A DNA stretch of 64,000 nt, from positions 10,343,455-10,407,454 of the forward strand of contig OX365948.1 in the NCBI GenBank assembly GCA_947247005.1, given 5' to 3'. Positions 1 through 12,310 of this stretch are shown here, piece after piece; the first letter of the stretch is position 1, and each line of letters opens with the position of its first letter. The translations under genes and the position numbers were made by a program. This DNA comes from Spisula solida (Eukaryota > Mollusca > Bivalvia > Venerida > Mactridae). The notes under the pieces are model-generated. The model did not search any database. It was not told where the DNA came from and saw only the letters and a list, made by a program, of their open reading frames with translations.

Positions 1-632
1 TAAAGAAAATGTAAATCCACTGACTATATCGAATAAAACCCCGTTTTTATAATCGTACATTTTTAGCCAGTCTACAAACAAGTGACAGGTGAAGCATCGA
101 TGCGTTTCAGTTTAGTTACGACGTGTAGCATATATTTTAAACTACAGTGGGTAAATGTATAACAAAGATAAGATCAAATTAGCATTTTATATGAAGCAAA
201 TCAAATTAGCATTTTATACGAAGCTAAGTAGTGATGTTAGTGATATTAGATCGTCCATACTTCTCCAGTTACTGTAATGTGTGTGTTTTTACATTCGCCT
301 TTAAAAAAGTTTGGTTATTTGTACCAAACTACAGTAATTTTTGGATAACATATACAGTCAAACTTGTAACGATCATCCATGGAAACAGCATTAGTGTTCT
401 TTATTGACAGGTGGTTTCTCTAAACAGGTGAATTACCATCGGAATGGTCATATAGGGGATAAAAATGGTGGTGCTTGTGGACATGTTTGTACTAGTGGTC
501 TTTGTTCACGTGGTATTGGACATGTGTTTGACTGTACTTATCCAAAAGCAAACGTTCCAGACTGTTGAAGTATCAGTGTTGGGATACTGGCTATATCGAA
601 TACAAGTATTGTAGAACCACAACCATTTATCA
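1..632. other. Intergenic, with degraded repeat pieces
   Basis: No gene is seen here. A 26-bp direct repeat lies at about 175-228 (two copies of a CAAATTAGCATTTTATA motif). From 353 a repeat begins TACAGTCAAACTTG and has GACAGGTGGT about 50 bp downstream; the same arrangement recurs at 4340-4409, so the two are probably decayed copies of one pogo/Tigger-type family. Confidence 0.5.
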
Positions 633-862
633 CATATTTGGTACGAATGTACCCACAGTTGTTAACAAAATTTAGTCGCATATTTGGTACGAATGTACCC
701 ACAGTTGTTAACAAAATTTAGTCGCATATTTGGTACGAATGTACCCACAGTTGTTAACAAAATTTAGTCGCATATTTGGTACGAATGTACCAACAGTTGT
801 TAACAAAATTTAGTCGCATATTTGGTACGAATGTACCCACAGTTGTTAACAAAATTTAGTCG
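633..862. repeat. 46-bp tandem repeat, 5 copies
   Basis: Five head-to-tail 46-bp units start at 633, 679, 725, 771 and 817. Each begins CATATTTGGTACGAATGTAC. They are almost identical (one C/A change in unit 4), which implies recent amplification. There are no spacers between units, so this is a minisatellite and not a CRISPR. Confidence 0.95.
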
Positions 863-1936
863 ACATTAATTAAAGAAGACAGATACAAGTTCTGTGTCGA
901 ACTGACATAAAATAAAATCTGATTACCATTTGTTTCAAGTTTTTATTAACAAAATCGGACCATGCCTTTGGCCAATTTACGAACGTATATACACGAATAC
1001 ATATATGCACGTACATACAATAAACAAACATGTGACATAGTATTTCACAGAGATATAAATTCAAAGAGTAATTACCAAAGCAAATAAACTATGTTCGACC
1101 ATACTTTATGTACAATTGTACCTTTTTGCAGCTATATTAATGTGTTAACATGTGTACATTTTATCATGCTCCTACTAGGCAATTTGCCTTTGCAAAACAA
1201 TGTCTCACCAGAGCAACGATGAATTATAACTCATTCGGAAGACATTTTAGCACAAGAACTGAACTGTGTTTTACCAGCGAATTATCTTGCCTTGCTATAC
1301 TATTCATGTCTGTGAATATATATGTGTGTATGGTTGAAGTATACGATCCAAATTATAGAGGGTCACCAATTTTTCACTATAAATAGTTTACGAATCGAAT
1401 AAGATGGACTGATGGAATTTTCAGAAACATAATCTTACAAGTTACATCTGCAATATTGTAATCTAGTAAAGATTGCTTCAAAAGCTGATGCCTAAATGCC
1501 GATAAGCCCAGTGTATGTGCTGAATTCAAGCTTCTTAAGGAATTCGGTCGGTTTTTTATCACTTTTGGTCTTTAACAATATGAGAACAGAAAAGGGACAA
1601 CAATTTCCATTTTACTCTTGCCACTTTGGCTCCTGCCAATACGGCTTATGCGTCACCTGGAAAAAGACGACTTGTATCAATGCATATCAAATGCTGCTCA
1701 TGATCTTTTTTTATTTAGCTGCAGATTAGATAATGTATCAATTTTTGCACAACGTTTTTTAATCGAAATTTGTTCTGTTAACATAAAACAGAAATGAATA
1801 TTGATTTCTTGTTCCTTATCAAACTTTGAGTAGTATATTAAACTAGTCAATGCCTTGACTATTTGCGAATTAAGAACATATCAAACTAAAACACCACCAC
1901 CCTTACGTCAACGACCGATCGTACCATCATGCCATT
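863..1936. other. 3' flank of the TRIM-like gene, otherwise empty
   Basis: Short reading frames here have no recognisable content. On the minus strand an AATAAA lies at 1710-1715, about 220 nt past the stop of the gene at 1937, and is a candidate polyadenylation signal. Confidence 0.4.
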
Positions 1937-3850
1937 CTACGGAGCGAATTCAAAAATTTGAACGAAGTCCGTATTTTCTGACGTCACCAAAAGCTTACTT
2001 CTGTTTGTGTTGTAACATAACGCTTGTGGAGCATGAAGTCCATCTGATTCTGCTAACAGAAGTTCTGCGTCATTTCCGGTATGCGCAATGGTGTAAATTT
2101 GATGCGTATCTTTACAACATACCACGAGGTTGTTATGCATGTCTACTGTTACACCTTTTGTGTTTAAATGATTCAGATAGTTGTATTCAAACACATCTAC
2201 ACTTTCATTGTCCCCTGTTTTATTTATATCCACGTAATGAATTATATCAGTACTCATCCCTTCTATGTAACATGTCGCTGTAGAAATCACCAATCGTTTG
2301 CTGATATCGTTGATAAACACTTCAGAAGAGAAATTGCACTTTGTTTTCACTTGAAATAAAATTTGCGAGTCGAAATCTATTGCACGGATGTAACTAGAAT
2401 TCTTTGTTGAACAATTCACGATAAACATCCCCTCGTGGTGTTTAACGCCCCAGCACGAGCCCTCACCGGTTTCTATGGATTTGGAGACTTCTTGTATCGG
2501 AAGTACTTCTACTATATTAATTTTGCTCTTCAATGGGGAGGTAACTGCAAACGCGTTATGGCTAAAACAGTCAATATCATATACACCATCAAGAATCCTT
2601 ACTACTGCGGAGAGCTTAAATTGGGAATTGAACACTTTAACATTAGCATTGTTTCTATCTGCAACCGCTACGCCCCCTGTCGACAACATTACACACCCGG
2701 TGATGTTACACACATGTCTATCTTCCTTTAAACGGACATTGAATTTGGTTTCGCCCTTCTTTTCAAAATTTAGTTCATAAAGTTGTTCAGCGTCTTTGTG
2801 TGCTTTTTCGAAATACTCGTTAACCTTTAAACTAAATCGTGTGTTTGTGAATTGTCTATGTTCCTTTTTCTTGGCCGTCTCGTCCACAAAGGTGTTTGCT
2901 TTTTTCATTTTGATAAACTTGTATATATTATCATGCATATTGCTATTAATAATCTCTTTCAGAAAATACATTTCCGCTCGCAAATCCCGACAAGCAGTTT
3001 TTGCTTTCTGTCGCTTTTTCTCAATATCTTGTTTGCACCTGTCGAAAATTATTTCTACCCTTCTGACTGCCCGAACTTCCATCACATTAAACCATTGAAG
3101 AATTTCCCGCTTTTTATTTTTCAAATCGTGGAGAAAATTCTCACGAGATTTTTTCAGTTCCTTCAAATCGTGTTGAAGCTTTCTGTCATATTCTTTGAAG
3201 TCGGTTATATGCGTGTTGATCTTTTTAAATGGTGGTGCCAGTGACTCGTCGTTTTGCAAAGCCTCTGGTATGAAAGTCACTTTCGACGAACAGACGTCGT
3301 GTTCTTTATGTTTACATATCTCACAACAAAGTTTTCCATGATTCTCACAGAAGTATTTTATAAATTCTTCAGGATGCAATGTGCAGAATTCAGTAAAAGC
3401 AAACTCACGTGTGTTTTCATCATGTTCAACTGTGACGTCAGATGAATCGTCACCATTGACAGCCGTGTCACTATTTACTTCTATCTCCTTAGACATAGAT
3501 TTTAATAATTTCGTTCTATATTGTTCATATTCCCGTATAGCATTTTCAGCAAGGCTGTCTACTTCAGAGTAAGCTGAATGGCGTCCATTTTGTTGCTCGT
3601 TGTCTACATTTAATGTGTCGTCTGCTAGATTGACATGGTCGCGATTCAGTATTTGATGATGTTCTGTGACCACTAACTTCCGGTGAGGTTTCAAACAATT
3701 TGAACACAAGAACTGAGCACACGTTTTGCAATAAACAACTGCTTCTCTGGCAGGCGGTATAGTGTCGTCTGCAGTCATTGAATCTGCGTTTACTGTGCAA
3801 AAACCACACGATGCCGTCGCTATATTGAATTTAACACGTCTTCGTTCCAT
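1937..3850 (-). CDS. TRIM-like B-box/coiled-coil protein with propeller-like C-terminus
   Basis: A single open frame of 637 codons runs without an intron from ATG (3848-3850) to TAG (1937-1939). Residues 15-65 form a first B-box-like zinc site (C15xxC18, C41xxC44, C49xxC52, H56, H64H65). Residues 156-187 form a B-box 2 (C156xxH159, C168, C176xxC179, H181, H184). Residues 215-360 are charged and heptad-like, as in the TRIM coiled coil. From about 380 to the end, short repeated strand patterns (GGVAVADRNNANVKVF, then similar blocks) resemble an NHL-type propeller. No RING finger precedes the B-boxes, so it is unlikely to be a ubiquitin ligase by itself. Proteins of this build are strongly expanded in bivalves, with proposed roles in innate immunity and scaffolding. 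Family assignment is firm; the function is inferred. The lack of introns may reflect ancestral retroduplication. Confidence 0.85.
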   Translation of the reverse strand: MERRRVKFNIATASCGFCTVNADSMTADDTIPPAREAVVYCKTCAQFLCSNCLKPHRKLVVTEHHQILNRDHVNLADDTLNVDNEQQNGRHSAYSEVDSLAENAIREYEQYRTKLLKSMSKEIEVNSDTAVNGDDSSDVTVEHDENTREFAFTEFCTLHPEEFIKYFCENHGKLCCEICKHKEHDVCSSKVTFIPEALQNDESLAPPFKKINTHITDFKEYDRKLQHDLKELKKSRENFLHDLKNKKREILQWFNVMEVRAVRRVEIIFDRCKQDIEKKRQKAKTACRDLRAEMYFLKEIINSNMHDNIYKFIKMKKANTFVDETAKKKEHRQFTNTRFSLKVNEYFEKAHKDAEQLYELNFEKKGETKFNVRLKEDRHVCNITGCVMLSTGGVAVADRNNANVKVFNSQFKLSAVVRILDGVYDIDCFSHNAFAVTSPLKSKINIVEVLPIQEVSKSIETGEGSCWGVKHHEGMFIVNCSTKNSSYIRAIDFDSQILFQVKTKCNFSSEVFINDISKRLVISTATCYIEGMSTDIIHYVDINKTGDNESVDVFEYNYLNHLNTKGVTVDMHNNLVVCCKDTHQIYTIAHTGNDAELLLAESDGLHAPQALCYNTNRSKLLVTSENTDFVQIFEFAP

Positions 3851-5012
3851 GTTGACTCTGTTAGATTTAAATTAGACTTAACCATAAGTTACCTGAAACC
3901 CACAAATTATCTCTGCTATCCAACTAACATTGTTGCCAACATGAGTTCGTTATAATAAATCGCTCATTCTTTAGCTCTACAATAATTGTCGCGCAGCTCA
4001 ATATGGTATAATTGGCATTTCTGATTTTGATAAATAATTGTTGACTGAAGATCTACAGATCACAATAGAACAAAACAATAGCGGGCTAATGTACCGTGAA
4101 CCAATCTGCCGGGACACATTATATACACTCTATTTAAACGTTAGAGTAATGTAACATAATTGTTTAAATACATGTATATCAATACAAGTGAGTTCATGTA
4201 TATTTTGTTCACACTTTCACACATGACGGTTACGTGATTGAATAAGTTTACAACCCGTATACTATTGTCTACTTGAGAATGAAACGATTTCATATCTTTT
4301 GTGGAAATCCTTTAAATAGTCCGTATTGAGTTGAACGGCTACAGTCAAACCTTTTTGTAACTGAAGACCGCCCTAAGGATCAGGAAAAACATAGTCTTTG
4401 ACAGGTGGTGTCTCTTACAGATATAATATGATCAAAAATGGTCCGACAAATTTGGTGGTTGCATATACAACTATCAGTAACATTCACTATACATGTATGT
4501 ATCCATGGCAACAGCAAAATATGGTCTCTGTTGACAGATTGTTTCTACATGTATTTATAAATTGTTTCTACATGTATTTATAAATTATAAATCATTGAAA
4601 ATTTTCTAATGTAAGGTCAAATTGGAGGTCGTTGCAGACATGCTTTATTAAATAGTTTTCTTTTTTCGCAGGTGGTCTTGAACTGTGTAACACTGTTTCA
4701 ATTATATATGAACGCAAGGAGCAACCTTACTCCTCAATGATTATACAGTTACATAAATATAATAAGTAAAGGAAAGGATTGTACATGTACATATGTTACG
4801 TTGTTATTTTGGTAACTGACCATCGAAAAGTTTTGTATATTGAGTGTATATATTTTCTATATGGACTGAAGGCCATTTGTACAATAAAATATTTTAATTT
4901 GAAATAACTTTTGGATGAAATAGTTTTATTGGTTGTAGAAATATGATAATGGTAGTTGTACAATTTTAAGAATATTTTTCACAATCAATAAATGTGAATA
5001 AACATAAAGGGT
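3851..5012. other. Intergenic between TRIM-like and receptor genes
   Basis: No gene. A pogo/Tigger-type repeat fragment starts at 4340 (TACAGTCAAACC). A 22-bp sequence (ATTGTTTCTACATGTATTTATA) is duplicated at about 4541-4584. On the minus strand AATAAA at 4925-4930 lies about 85 nt past the receptor stop codon and is its likely polyadenylation signal. Confidence 0.4.
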
Positions 5013-6632
5013 TCAATGAGTTTGTGCCATATCTAATGCTACATTATAAGATACACTTGACGGTGGAACAACCTCTGTTCTCCTCCGAAAGAATTTCACG
5101 ACAGACATGACTACATGCTTGATGACCATGCGAACTGGACCAAGTATCAAACTAAGAAGTGGCTTAAAACAATGTATGAGCACACAGATCGTATCGATAG
5201 TGAACGCGAATCGAAAACTAAACAATTCGTGACTTATAACCGATAAAATTGTACTCAATACTTGTACCAAATTATATAGCATGAAGAACACATATATTTC
5301 AGTTTTAAATCTCATGGTGGCACGTTGTTCGGCTACACGCTGATAGTGCTGGGAGTTGATTTTGGTCTGAATGAAGAACACACTGCCCACACAGACGTGA
5401 ACGATCATTATGAATGTTGGAATCCATTCATAGATAAAAGCGACGACAAGATGGGCTTCGTGAGTTAGTATGAAGCATGTAAATGCATGCATACCGAAAA
5501 CGGATTCTTTACCGAAGAATATGATTCCATTAGTAAATAGCATGCTACCAATCCAGACGGCTGTCGTCGAGATAAAATATCTCCGCGTGGAATCACTGCG
5601 ATTTGTCCGATTTGGAATCAGCGTAATAATGATCTCAATGTCCATGAGAACGCAGCTGTAGAATTGTACCGTTACCAAACAAATCTCACCAAAGAGTATA
5701 AGGTGGCAGAGTCCATCTGACTTCTCGTTGTGGGAGAAGGCGTAGTCATGTCTAACTACCGTACACATAGTGTGGAAAATAGTCACAAAGATGAGATGGT
5801 ACATGTACTGACACACTGAACAAGATCTGGTTGTTTTAGAAATGACAGTCAAGAGAAGCACAAAGTTGACAACTGCAGATACCGTAGATATTCTGGTAAT
5901 AATTCGTCCTAAATGGGAAATGAAGTCCTCAGTTATAGTGGCTCCATCATAATACGAAAAGTTGTAGTAATCACCGGGATCGAAATTGTACAGATCCCAA
6001 TAGTACACAGGTCCAGTGGCATTGTACTGAAATAATATAAAGATTTCATGCTGTATATATACACTCAATGAAGAAAGTCATGATAAAAACCGTATTTACT
6101 GTAATGATATACGTGATTTGTACTACTCTAAACCAATTGAGCACCAAATATTTGTCACGACGTTAAACATCATCTTACCACAATAAACAAGATGGTCGCC
6201 AGACTGAAAATCGCAAGTATTTGTTCTTTTTTGTCAAGCAACATCAGATAATTAGACGCGTTTTAAACCTTCTTAGCACTGTGCTGCACTTCGTTCAGGT
6301 GTAAGAAGACTCGTCAACAGCCGCGTACATGCAGTTGTCATTGAATGATGATCATAGAAATCAAAAGAAGGAACTTTTAACAAAACCATAGAGTCGAGTA
6401 ATAGATCAATGGTATGCGCTTTAGGTCATTGCAACTGCATTTTTGTATTTATAGAAGGAGAAACCGGATTTACCAGCCTATCCGTCAACTGATCTAGTCG
6501 CCTCGATGTCTTTGTCAAGTTAAGCGTCAAAATGATTGGCTTGATACATGCAGAAATTCAATTACACTCTTCAGTTCACTAAATAAATTCGAATTTAGTA
6601 ACGTAAAAACTTACCACGTGATGAGGCTCCAT
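5013..6632 (-). CDS. Orphan seven-transmembrane receptor (rhodopsin-like), two exons
   Basis: Exons: 6615-6632 (18 nt, ATG plus five codons, MEPHHV) and 5013-6026 (stop TGA at 5013-5015). The large exon has no in-frame ATG before its first helix but begins at an acceptor TTATTTCAG. 588 nt upstream an ATG is followed after 18 nt by a perfect donor GTAAGT; the two join in phase 0, giving 343 residues. The outer tail is Tyr/Asp-rich (DYYNFSYYD) with sequons N8AT and N28FS. Seven hydrophobic helices follow, with the usual Cys before helix 3 (GLC) and in loop 2 (TCF). The DRY motif is replaced (MDIEIIITLIPNR) and NPxxY reads KPLLSLI, so it is a divergent class A-like receptor. The ligand is unknown. 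The tail resembles sulfated-Tyr tails of peptide or chemokine receptors, which is only suggestive. Confidence 0.78.
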
Positions 6633-8204
6633 ATCTGACTGCGTACACTATGAAACAAATTCAAAATGGAAACATTGTAAACGCTTCCAAAATGCAAATA
6701 ATAAATAAATAGTTGGCGACTTAAGGGAGTTACGCTCAAAAAGTGACAAGTAGGCATATTGTTCAAAGGTGGCTAGCAGGCCGATGGGAAAAAGTTAGTT
6801 TCTGTGAATTTGTTGATCGAGTTATATAAGAGTATATATAAATACTTTGGTCTTTTACTACTTTTGGATTTTAGTTCCAATAACTTCGCCTAACTTAAAT
6901 AAATATCAACTAATTTACAGTACCTAGTGGTTAAGTTTGCAAATCCCTCCCCGATTGTTTTCGACGATAATAATAATAATAACGACTTAATTTATTGTGG
7001 ATGACATATTTGGTTCTAGACTAATTTGCAATATGAACCCGGCACATCAGCATTGAATATATAGGTGGAATTTCACGTGCATAGAGTGTTTATTGCGGTC
7101 ATTGGTTGCGTTATAAAAATCCGATTAATAAGTGTTATTATTCATACCGTGAAAATGCTCGAGTGTGAATTGAAGCGGTCGTTTAGTGAATCAAGTTCGT
7201 CAAAATCGGTGGTCGCTTGTAAAGGTTCTACTGTTTATATTGATTTATTTTTAATGTAACTAACAAAATGTGCATCTGTATGTGTACGTGGTAATTTATT
7301 AACTACTTAATCATGTATCCGTCTAAATGTCAAAGGGTGACTGAACGGCTGAATTGCTTAAAGGGGCCCTTAAAGAGTGTTATCATCACCAGAACATCAT
7401 AATTTATATATAGGTAGCTGCTACTATAAGTGCAGATATTACCGGATATACAACCATTATTTTTTAGAGACAGCCTTACCGAGTAATTTAAGCGTTGATA
7501 GTAGACGTAGCAAGTGGGACTTCCTCGTGTGAGTATCCATTAGTTCTGTTAATAGGCACCTACTTGATCGCACTCACATTTTATACCATATACTCAACCC
7601 TTACCTTCATTATCCGGCCTCGTTTAAAATGTCTAGGCAATTAGCTCTTTGTTTTCTGCAATTATTAGAGGTGCACTACAATGTTGTATTGCATGGAGAA
7701 TTTGACGTGATCCTGACCTTGATGCATGAATACATTACAAGGTTCTTGTGTTGAATATATAAATTTCCGCAATATCGTTCCTTTAGAATTTTGTGTTACA
7801 CATCGAGCGTCTTCATGATGCTTTCCGCTTATGAAAACATACAACCAGGGTTATATTGAATTATGCTAATAGAAGGTCGAATTTCGCGTCAAATTCTCCG
7901 TGCTATTGTATTATTCTTTTCAACCATTAACGAAGATCTTATTCTTTCTGCTGATATTTTCATACGTATGCATGCACGTTCATATCACGGTAAAGAACTG
8001 TGTCGTTCATATATTTAGTACTCTCCGATTGTACAAAAGTGTTACATCGAAAGCACTTACAATAAATCCCAACTAAGTATAGTTTTACTAGTCCAAAAAA
8101 GTACACTGATTTAGTAAGTGTAGATATACAGTCTAACAATCTGCCATACTGCTTTCGTTATTTACCATTTGGTCGATTTCTTTCGCCTTTGTCCTTTCAT
8201 AATT
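6633..8204. other. Intergenic, nothing recognised
   Basis: AT-rich DNA with an (AAT)n run at about 6967-6983. It lies upstream of the minus-strand receptor and may hold its promoter, but no clear TATA box or conserved element is visible. Confidence 0.4.
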
Positions 8205-8475
8205 ATTTTTTTCAGTCTTAAGAAAAACTAGATAATTTATATATTTGTTTCGCTTTTGTCCATTTAAAAGTATGCGTTATTTTTCAAATTTAAAGAACAA
8301 CTAGATAATTTATATATTTGTTTCGCTTTTGTCCATTAAAAAGTTTGCGTGGTTTTCTGTCTTAAGAACGACTAGATATATTTGTTTCGCTTTTTGTCTT
8401 TTTAAAAGTTTGCGTTATTTTCAGTCTGAAAGAACAATTAAGTAGACTTGTTTTGCTTTCGTCCTTTTAAAACTA
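8205..8475. repeat. Degenerate ~70-bp tandem repeat, about 4 copies
   Basis: The motif 'AAGAACAACTAGATAA ... TTTGTTTCGCTTTTGTCC ... TTTGCGTTATTTTCAGTCT' recurs from about 8216, 8291, 8363 and 8430 with growing divergence, spacing 67-75 bp. Confidence 0.75.
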
Positions 8476-10385
8476 TTATTTTCAGTCTTAAAATATAGTT
8501 CAATTTTGAACCCTAAGGCATGACCTTGGCGGGTAGATAATGGTTTATTACGTTCGGAGGACATACTTTAATGATATGATTCTTACAGATGTGTGTTTGT
8601 TATCGAATTACAGATTATTACAGTCGGCAACGTTCAGAACCCAATATTCGCTTGTTCGAATCCCCAATTCGTTCTTTTTTTAAAAAAAAATCAATATTTT
8701 ATGTTATTTAAAGAGGCTGTAAGTCAAAGTGCTTTGTTGTGTTGTTGCTTTTTTGGTTTTTTTCAGGGAAGATAATTTTATTTTCCTCGTCAATAGGTAG
8801 ATGTGGGTCGAGGGCATCCCCTGTGTTTTTTATTGATCCATAAAAAGGTGTCGATTCAATACATTTTTCAGTTTACTTATTTCGATCGTTTGTGTATTCC
8901 GAGCTTAGTGACATCCTATAAATTACTACGTTGAATAGCTGTCGGAACGTTCTACAATATACATGTAACCACCTATTATGGTTTGTTATATATTACTAGT
9001 ATTACATGGATTTTATAAGTTGTGTGCATTTAAATAAAAATAAAATAAAAATGTAAAAACTATTTTAGTGGGATTCGAACACTGGTCTGACAAACGTTAA
9101 TTCACAATGTATCAAGTGCTTTACCCTCATGACCATTTCGACACACGATATCATTGGCCTTAATTGTAATACTTACCTTACAGGCTAAACCTACACCAAC
9201 CTTTATCGAAGAATGGTTGGAACCATAAAAGTGCAGTCACGGCTCAATGCTCGAAATCGAACTACATGTACATTGTATAGCAAGTTTTGTTTATCAAAAT
9301 CCTTGAAAGCTGTGAATAATTATTTGAGAGAACAATGGTTATACCGGTGATGAGCTTAAGTAGGATGTTTAAGATCATGAACCAGAACACTTCAATCTCC
9401 TACTCTCATATCTCGCAGTGACATGCTAGTATCTAACAAAGATAAAACAACCAATGTCCCTGAGTCACCTTCATCACTGCAACAATGTCATTGTCGATAA
9501 CGTCCGTGTCTGAACCAATGACACGCTACATAATCTACTCTATTATGATTACAACAACTAACATATTGTGATTTCATTTAGGTTTTGAAAACATTCGAAA
9601 TACAGTGTTATTATTATTATTAGTGATATTGTAATACTGGCATGTTAAGTGGGATTATGTCAACAAGTTGTAATATTAGGAGTAGATCTAGCAGCTTCTG
9701 TCGTCTCAATGAGATTTACCTGATAGGTGAAAGCTTGAGGTAAGTCAAACTATCCATTCTAGGACCCAATTATACGGGACCCCTCAGACATTACTCACGT
9801 AACATGCTTCCGGATTCATGAAGGAAATACCCGAGTAGTTATGATTGTCTAGTGTCTTGTTTTCATCTGCATTAAAATATGTTATCACTCGGGAGTTTTT
9901 TGGGCAATACTCCGCCTATGACCGGTTACGGTAGGCTGCGTGTTTTGTCACCTTTTTCATTTAATACGGAAATGAAATCCAAAAGCCATTAGAATGTGAA
10001 TAACGTTACCATAACTGTTCATGTCTGTGCTATAAACTTAACGGCGTCGGCAGTGTAAACTTAGCTACATAATTTCACCGGCACGTTTTGTTTGTTATAT
10101 TAAATGGAGGGGGGGGGGGGGAGAGATTCGGTGCAATTTTTAGCTAGCTTCGTGTTTTAGTTAAATAATAAAATATATACTAGATGTATAATCGTAGGGA
10201 AAACACTCCTGTAAGTATATAACACGTTCGACATCTGTAAATGTTACATATCTAATTTATTTTAAGTCTGAGTTATTGCCGTATGTTAGTACCTCCTCGG
10301 GTAAGGATGGAATGACAAGATGGCCATTTCCGAGGTTGGATTGTCGCCTTGCTTTCATCACTTGCTCGTGACTACAATCACATGT
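8476..10385. other. Intergenic, with a G homopolymer
   Basis: No gene recognised. Features are a 13-base G run at 10109-10121, an (ATT)n run near 9610 and the tRNA-like segment listed separately. Confidence 0.4.
9065..9147 (-). repeat. tRNA-derived sequence (SINE head or tRNA relic)
   Basis: Read on the minus strand, an A-box-like TGGTCATGAGGGTAAAGC is followed by a B-box GTTCGAATCCC at the spacing of a tRNA with a long variable arm. The acceptor stem does not pair well, so it is unlikely to be a working tRNA gene. Confidence 0.5.
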
Positions 10386-11200
10386 TGGAAAAGGGTTCGA
10401 GCAGGAAATCACATTGTGTTAGAGAAAGGGTCGAACACTAAGAACTCACATTTTGTTAAGAGAAAGGGTCGAACACTAAGAACTCACATTTTGTTAGAGA
10501 AAGGGTCGAACACTAAGAACTCACATTTTGTTAGAGAAAGGGTCGAGCACTAAAAATCACATTTTGTAAGAGTTACTAGGAAACTCACATTCTGTAAGAG
10601 TTACTAGGAAAATCACATTTTGTTAGAGAAAGGGTCTAACACTAGGAAACTCACATTTTGTTAGAGAAAGACGCCTACATTAGGAAAATCCCATGTTGAA
10701 AGAAAATAGATACTCCATTAGAAAAATCACAGTTTGTTAAAGAAAGGGTCGTGCACTGGGAAATCACATTTTATTAAAGAAAGGGTCTTAGACGGGAAAA
10801 TTACATTTGGTTAAAGAAAGGGTCGTATACTGGAAACATTACATTTGGTTAAAGAAAGGGTCTTACACGGGAAAATTACATTTGGTTAAAGAAAGGGTCG
10901 TATACTGGAAACATTACATTTGGTTAAAGAAAGGGTCTTACACGGGAAAATTACATTTGGTTAAAGAAAGGGTCGTATACTGGAAACATTACATTTGGTT
11001 AAAGAAAGGGTCTTACACGGGAAAATTACATTTGGTTAAAGAAATGGTCGTATACTGGAAAAATTACATTTGGTTATAGAAAGGGCCTTACACGGGAAAA
11101 TTACATTTGGTTAAAGAAAGGGTCGTATACTGGAAAAAATACATTTGGTTAAAGAAAGCGTCGTATACTGGAAAAATCACATTTGGTGAGAGAAAGGGTT
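10386..11200. repeat. 37/38-bp tandem array with a 75-bp dimeric unit
   Basis: The left third (10386-10800) has degenerate 38-bp units (AGAGAAAGGGTCGAACACTA...). The right part alternates strictly between 'GGGTCGTATACTGGAAACAT' (38 bp) and 'GGGTCTTACACGGGAAAAT' (37 bp) types, a 75-bp higher-order dimer. Because 75 is divisible by 3, a spurious 25-residue periodic open frame (10807-11079) runs through it. Confidence 0.92.
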
Positions 11201-12310
11201 CTTCGAGCTACATAAGGAAAATATATACATGTATATGTATTTATATTATGCTACACCAGACGACTATCTGACATTAACTGAAATGTATTGGAAGTAAATT
11301 ACAAGACTCATCACGTGTCCGTTTTGTATCTTTACTGGATTAATTTTGTCTTGTCAACTTGATGGACCAATAAACTCAATGAGGGCTATGTAACTTATGA
11401 AGCTCATTTTAAAGCTCAACCAGCAACATCAGGACATGCAGACAAGATTGTCGCAAATTCTCCTATTAGACAGGCTATGTTCCGTGCTACGATACGGAGA
11501 AGTTGTTAATTGCTCGTGGAATAGCAAGCACACATTTGTTGAAAATTAATTCAAAGAAAAGTGTTTATATCATATATCTGCCGTGTGCATGTATGTCTCA
11601 AATATAAAGCGGTTGTAAGAATGAGTACATAATCTAAGAAAACGTAGACAATGATTAATCTTAGATCAATTGAAACGATTGTAAAAAATCACCATCCCAT
11701 TATTGTTCTGTTTAAGGTTAAACCATTAATCAGCTGTAACATGTATAAATAATGGATTGATGAGATAAAATAACCATTTTTAGTTTCCGTGTTTTGTGAT
11801 TTAGTCATGTTTTGTTTCATATTGTTTGTATGATGTTGATAAAATACCACGCCCTTGTCGAGTGGGTTGTTGATTGGTCAAATAGACAATGAAACATTAA
11901 AGGATGTTTAAAAACGAAGACATGTTTACAATATTTATATACATGTACATTGTTTAACAATGTTGTCATGGTGTTATCTTGGAAATCAGTGATGCTAAAT
12001 ATGTTTAACGATTAGAGAAATGAACAATATTATATCATAATATATAGCAAGATTTGATAAGTTTTATCATTTTCCCATTCAAAAACACCACAGATGGCTG
12101 TATCAAAATATGATACTGAACATAAAACGACAGAAGGTGATGTGGATATATTTCGGGGTTTTACCCTATTTAAAAATTTCTTTTTGCCAACATGGCGTTT
12201 ATTGTCCGCCCAGTCATGTCATTTTAAAACATAAACAAATACATTGTAGTTTGCTATATTTTAGGGTTTTATGGCATTTTACAAATAAATGCCAATTTTC
12301 AATTCAACAC
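11201..12310. other. Intergenic, nothing recognised
   Basis: AT-rich, no coding signal, no repeat structure apart from short palindromic AT runs such as ATATACATGTATAT. Confidence 0.4.

Noticed and set aside
633..862. Possible CRISPR array
   Set aside because: The 46-bp units are directly adjacent without spacers and the genome is animal.
1855..3572. Plus-strand open frames over the TRIM-like gene
   Set aside because: They lie antisense to a 637-codon frame with zinc-binding motifs, and have no motif of their own.
10807..11079. 90-codon open frame with a 25-residue period
   Set aside because: It is produced by the 75-bp tandem repeat; no start context or conservation.
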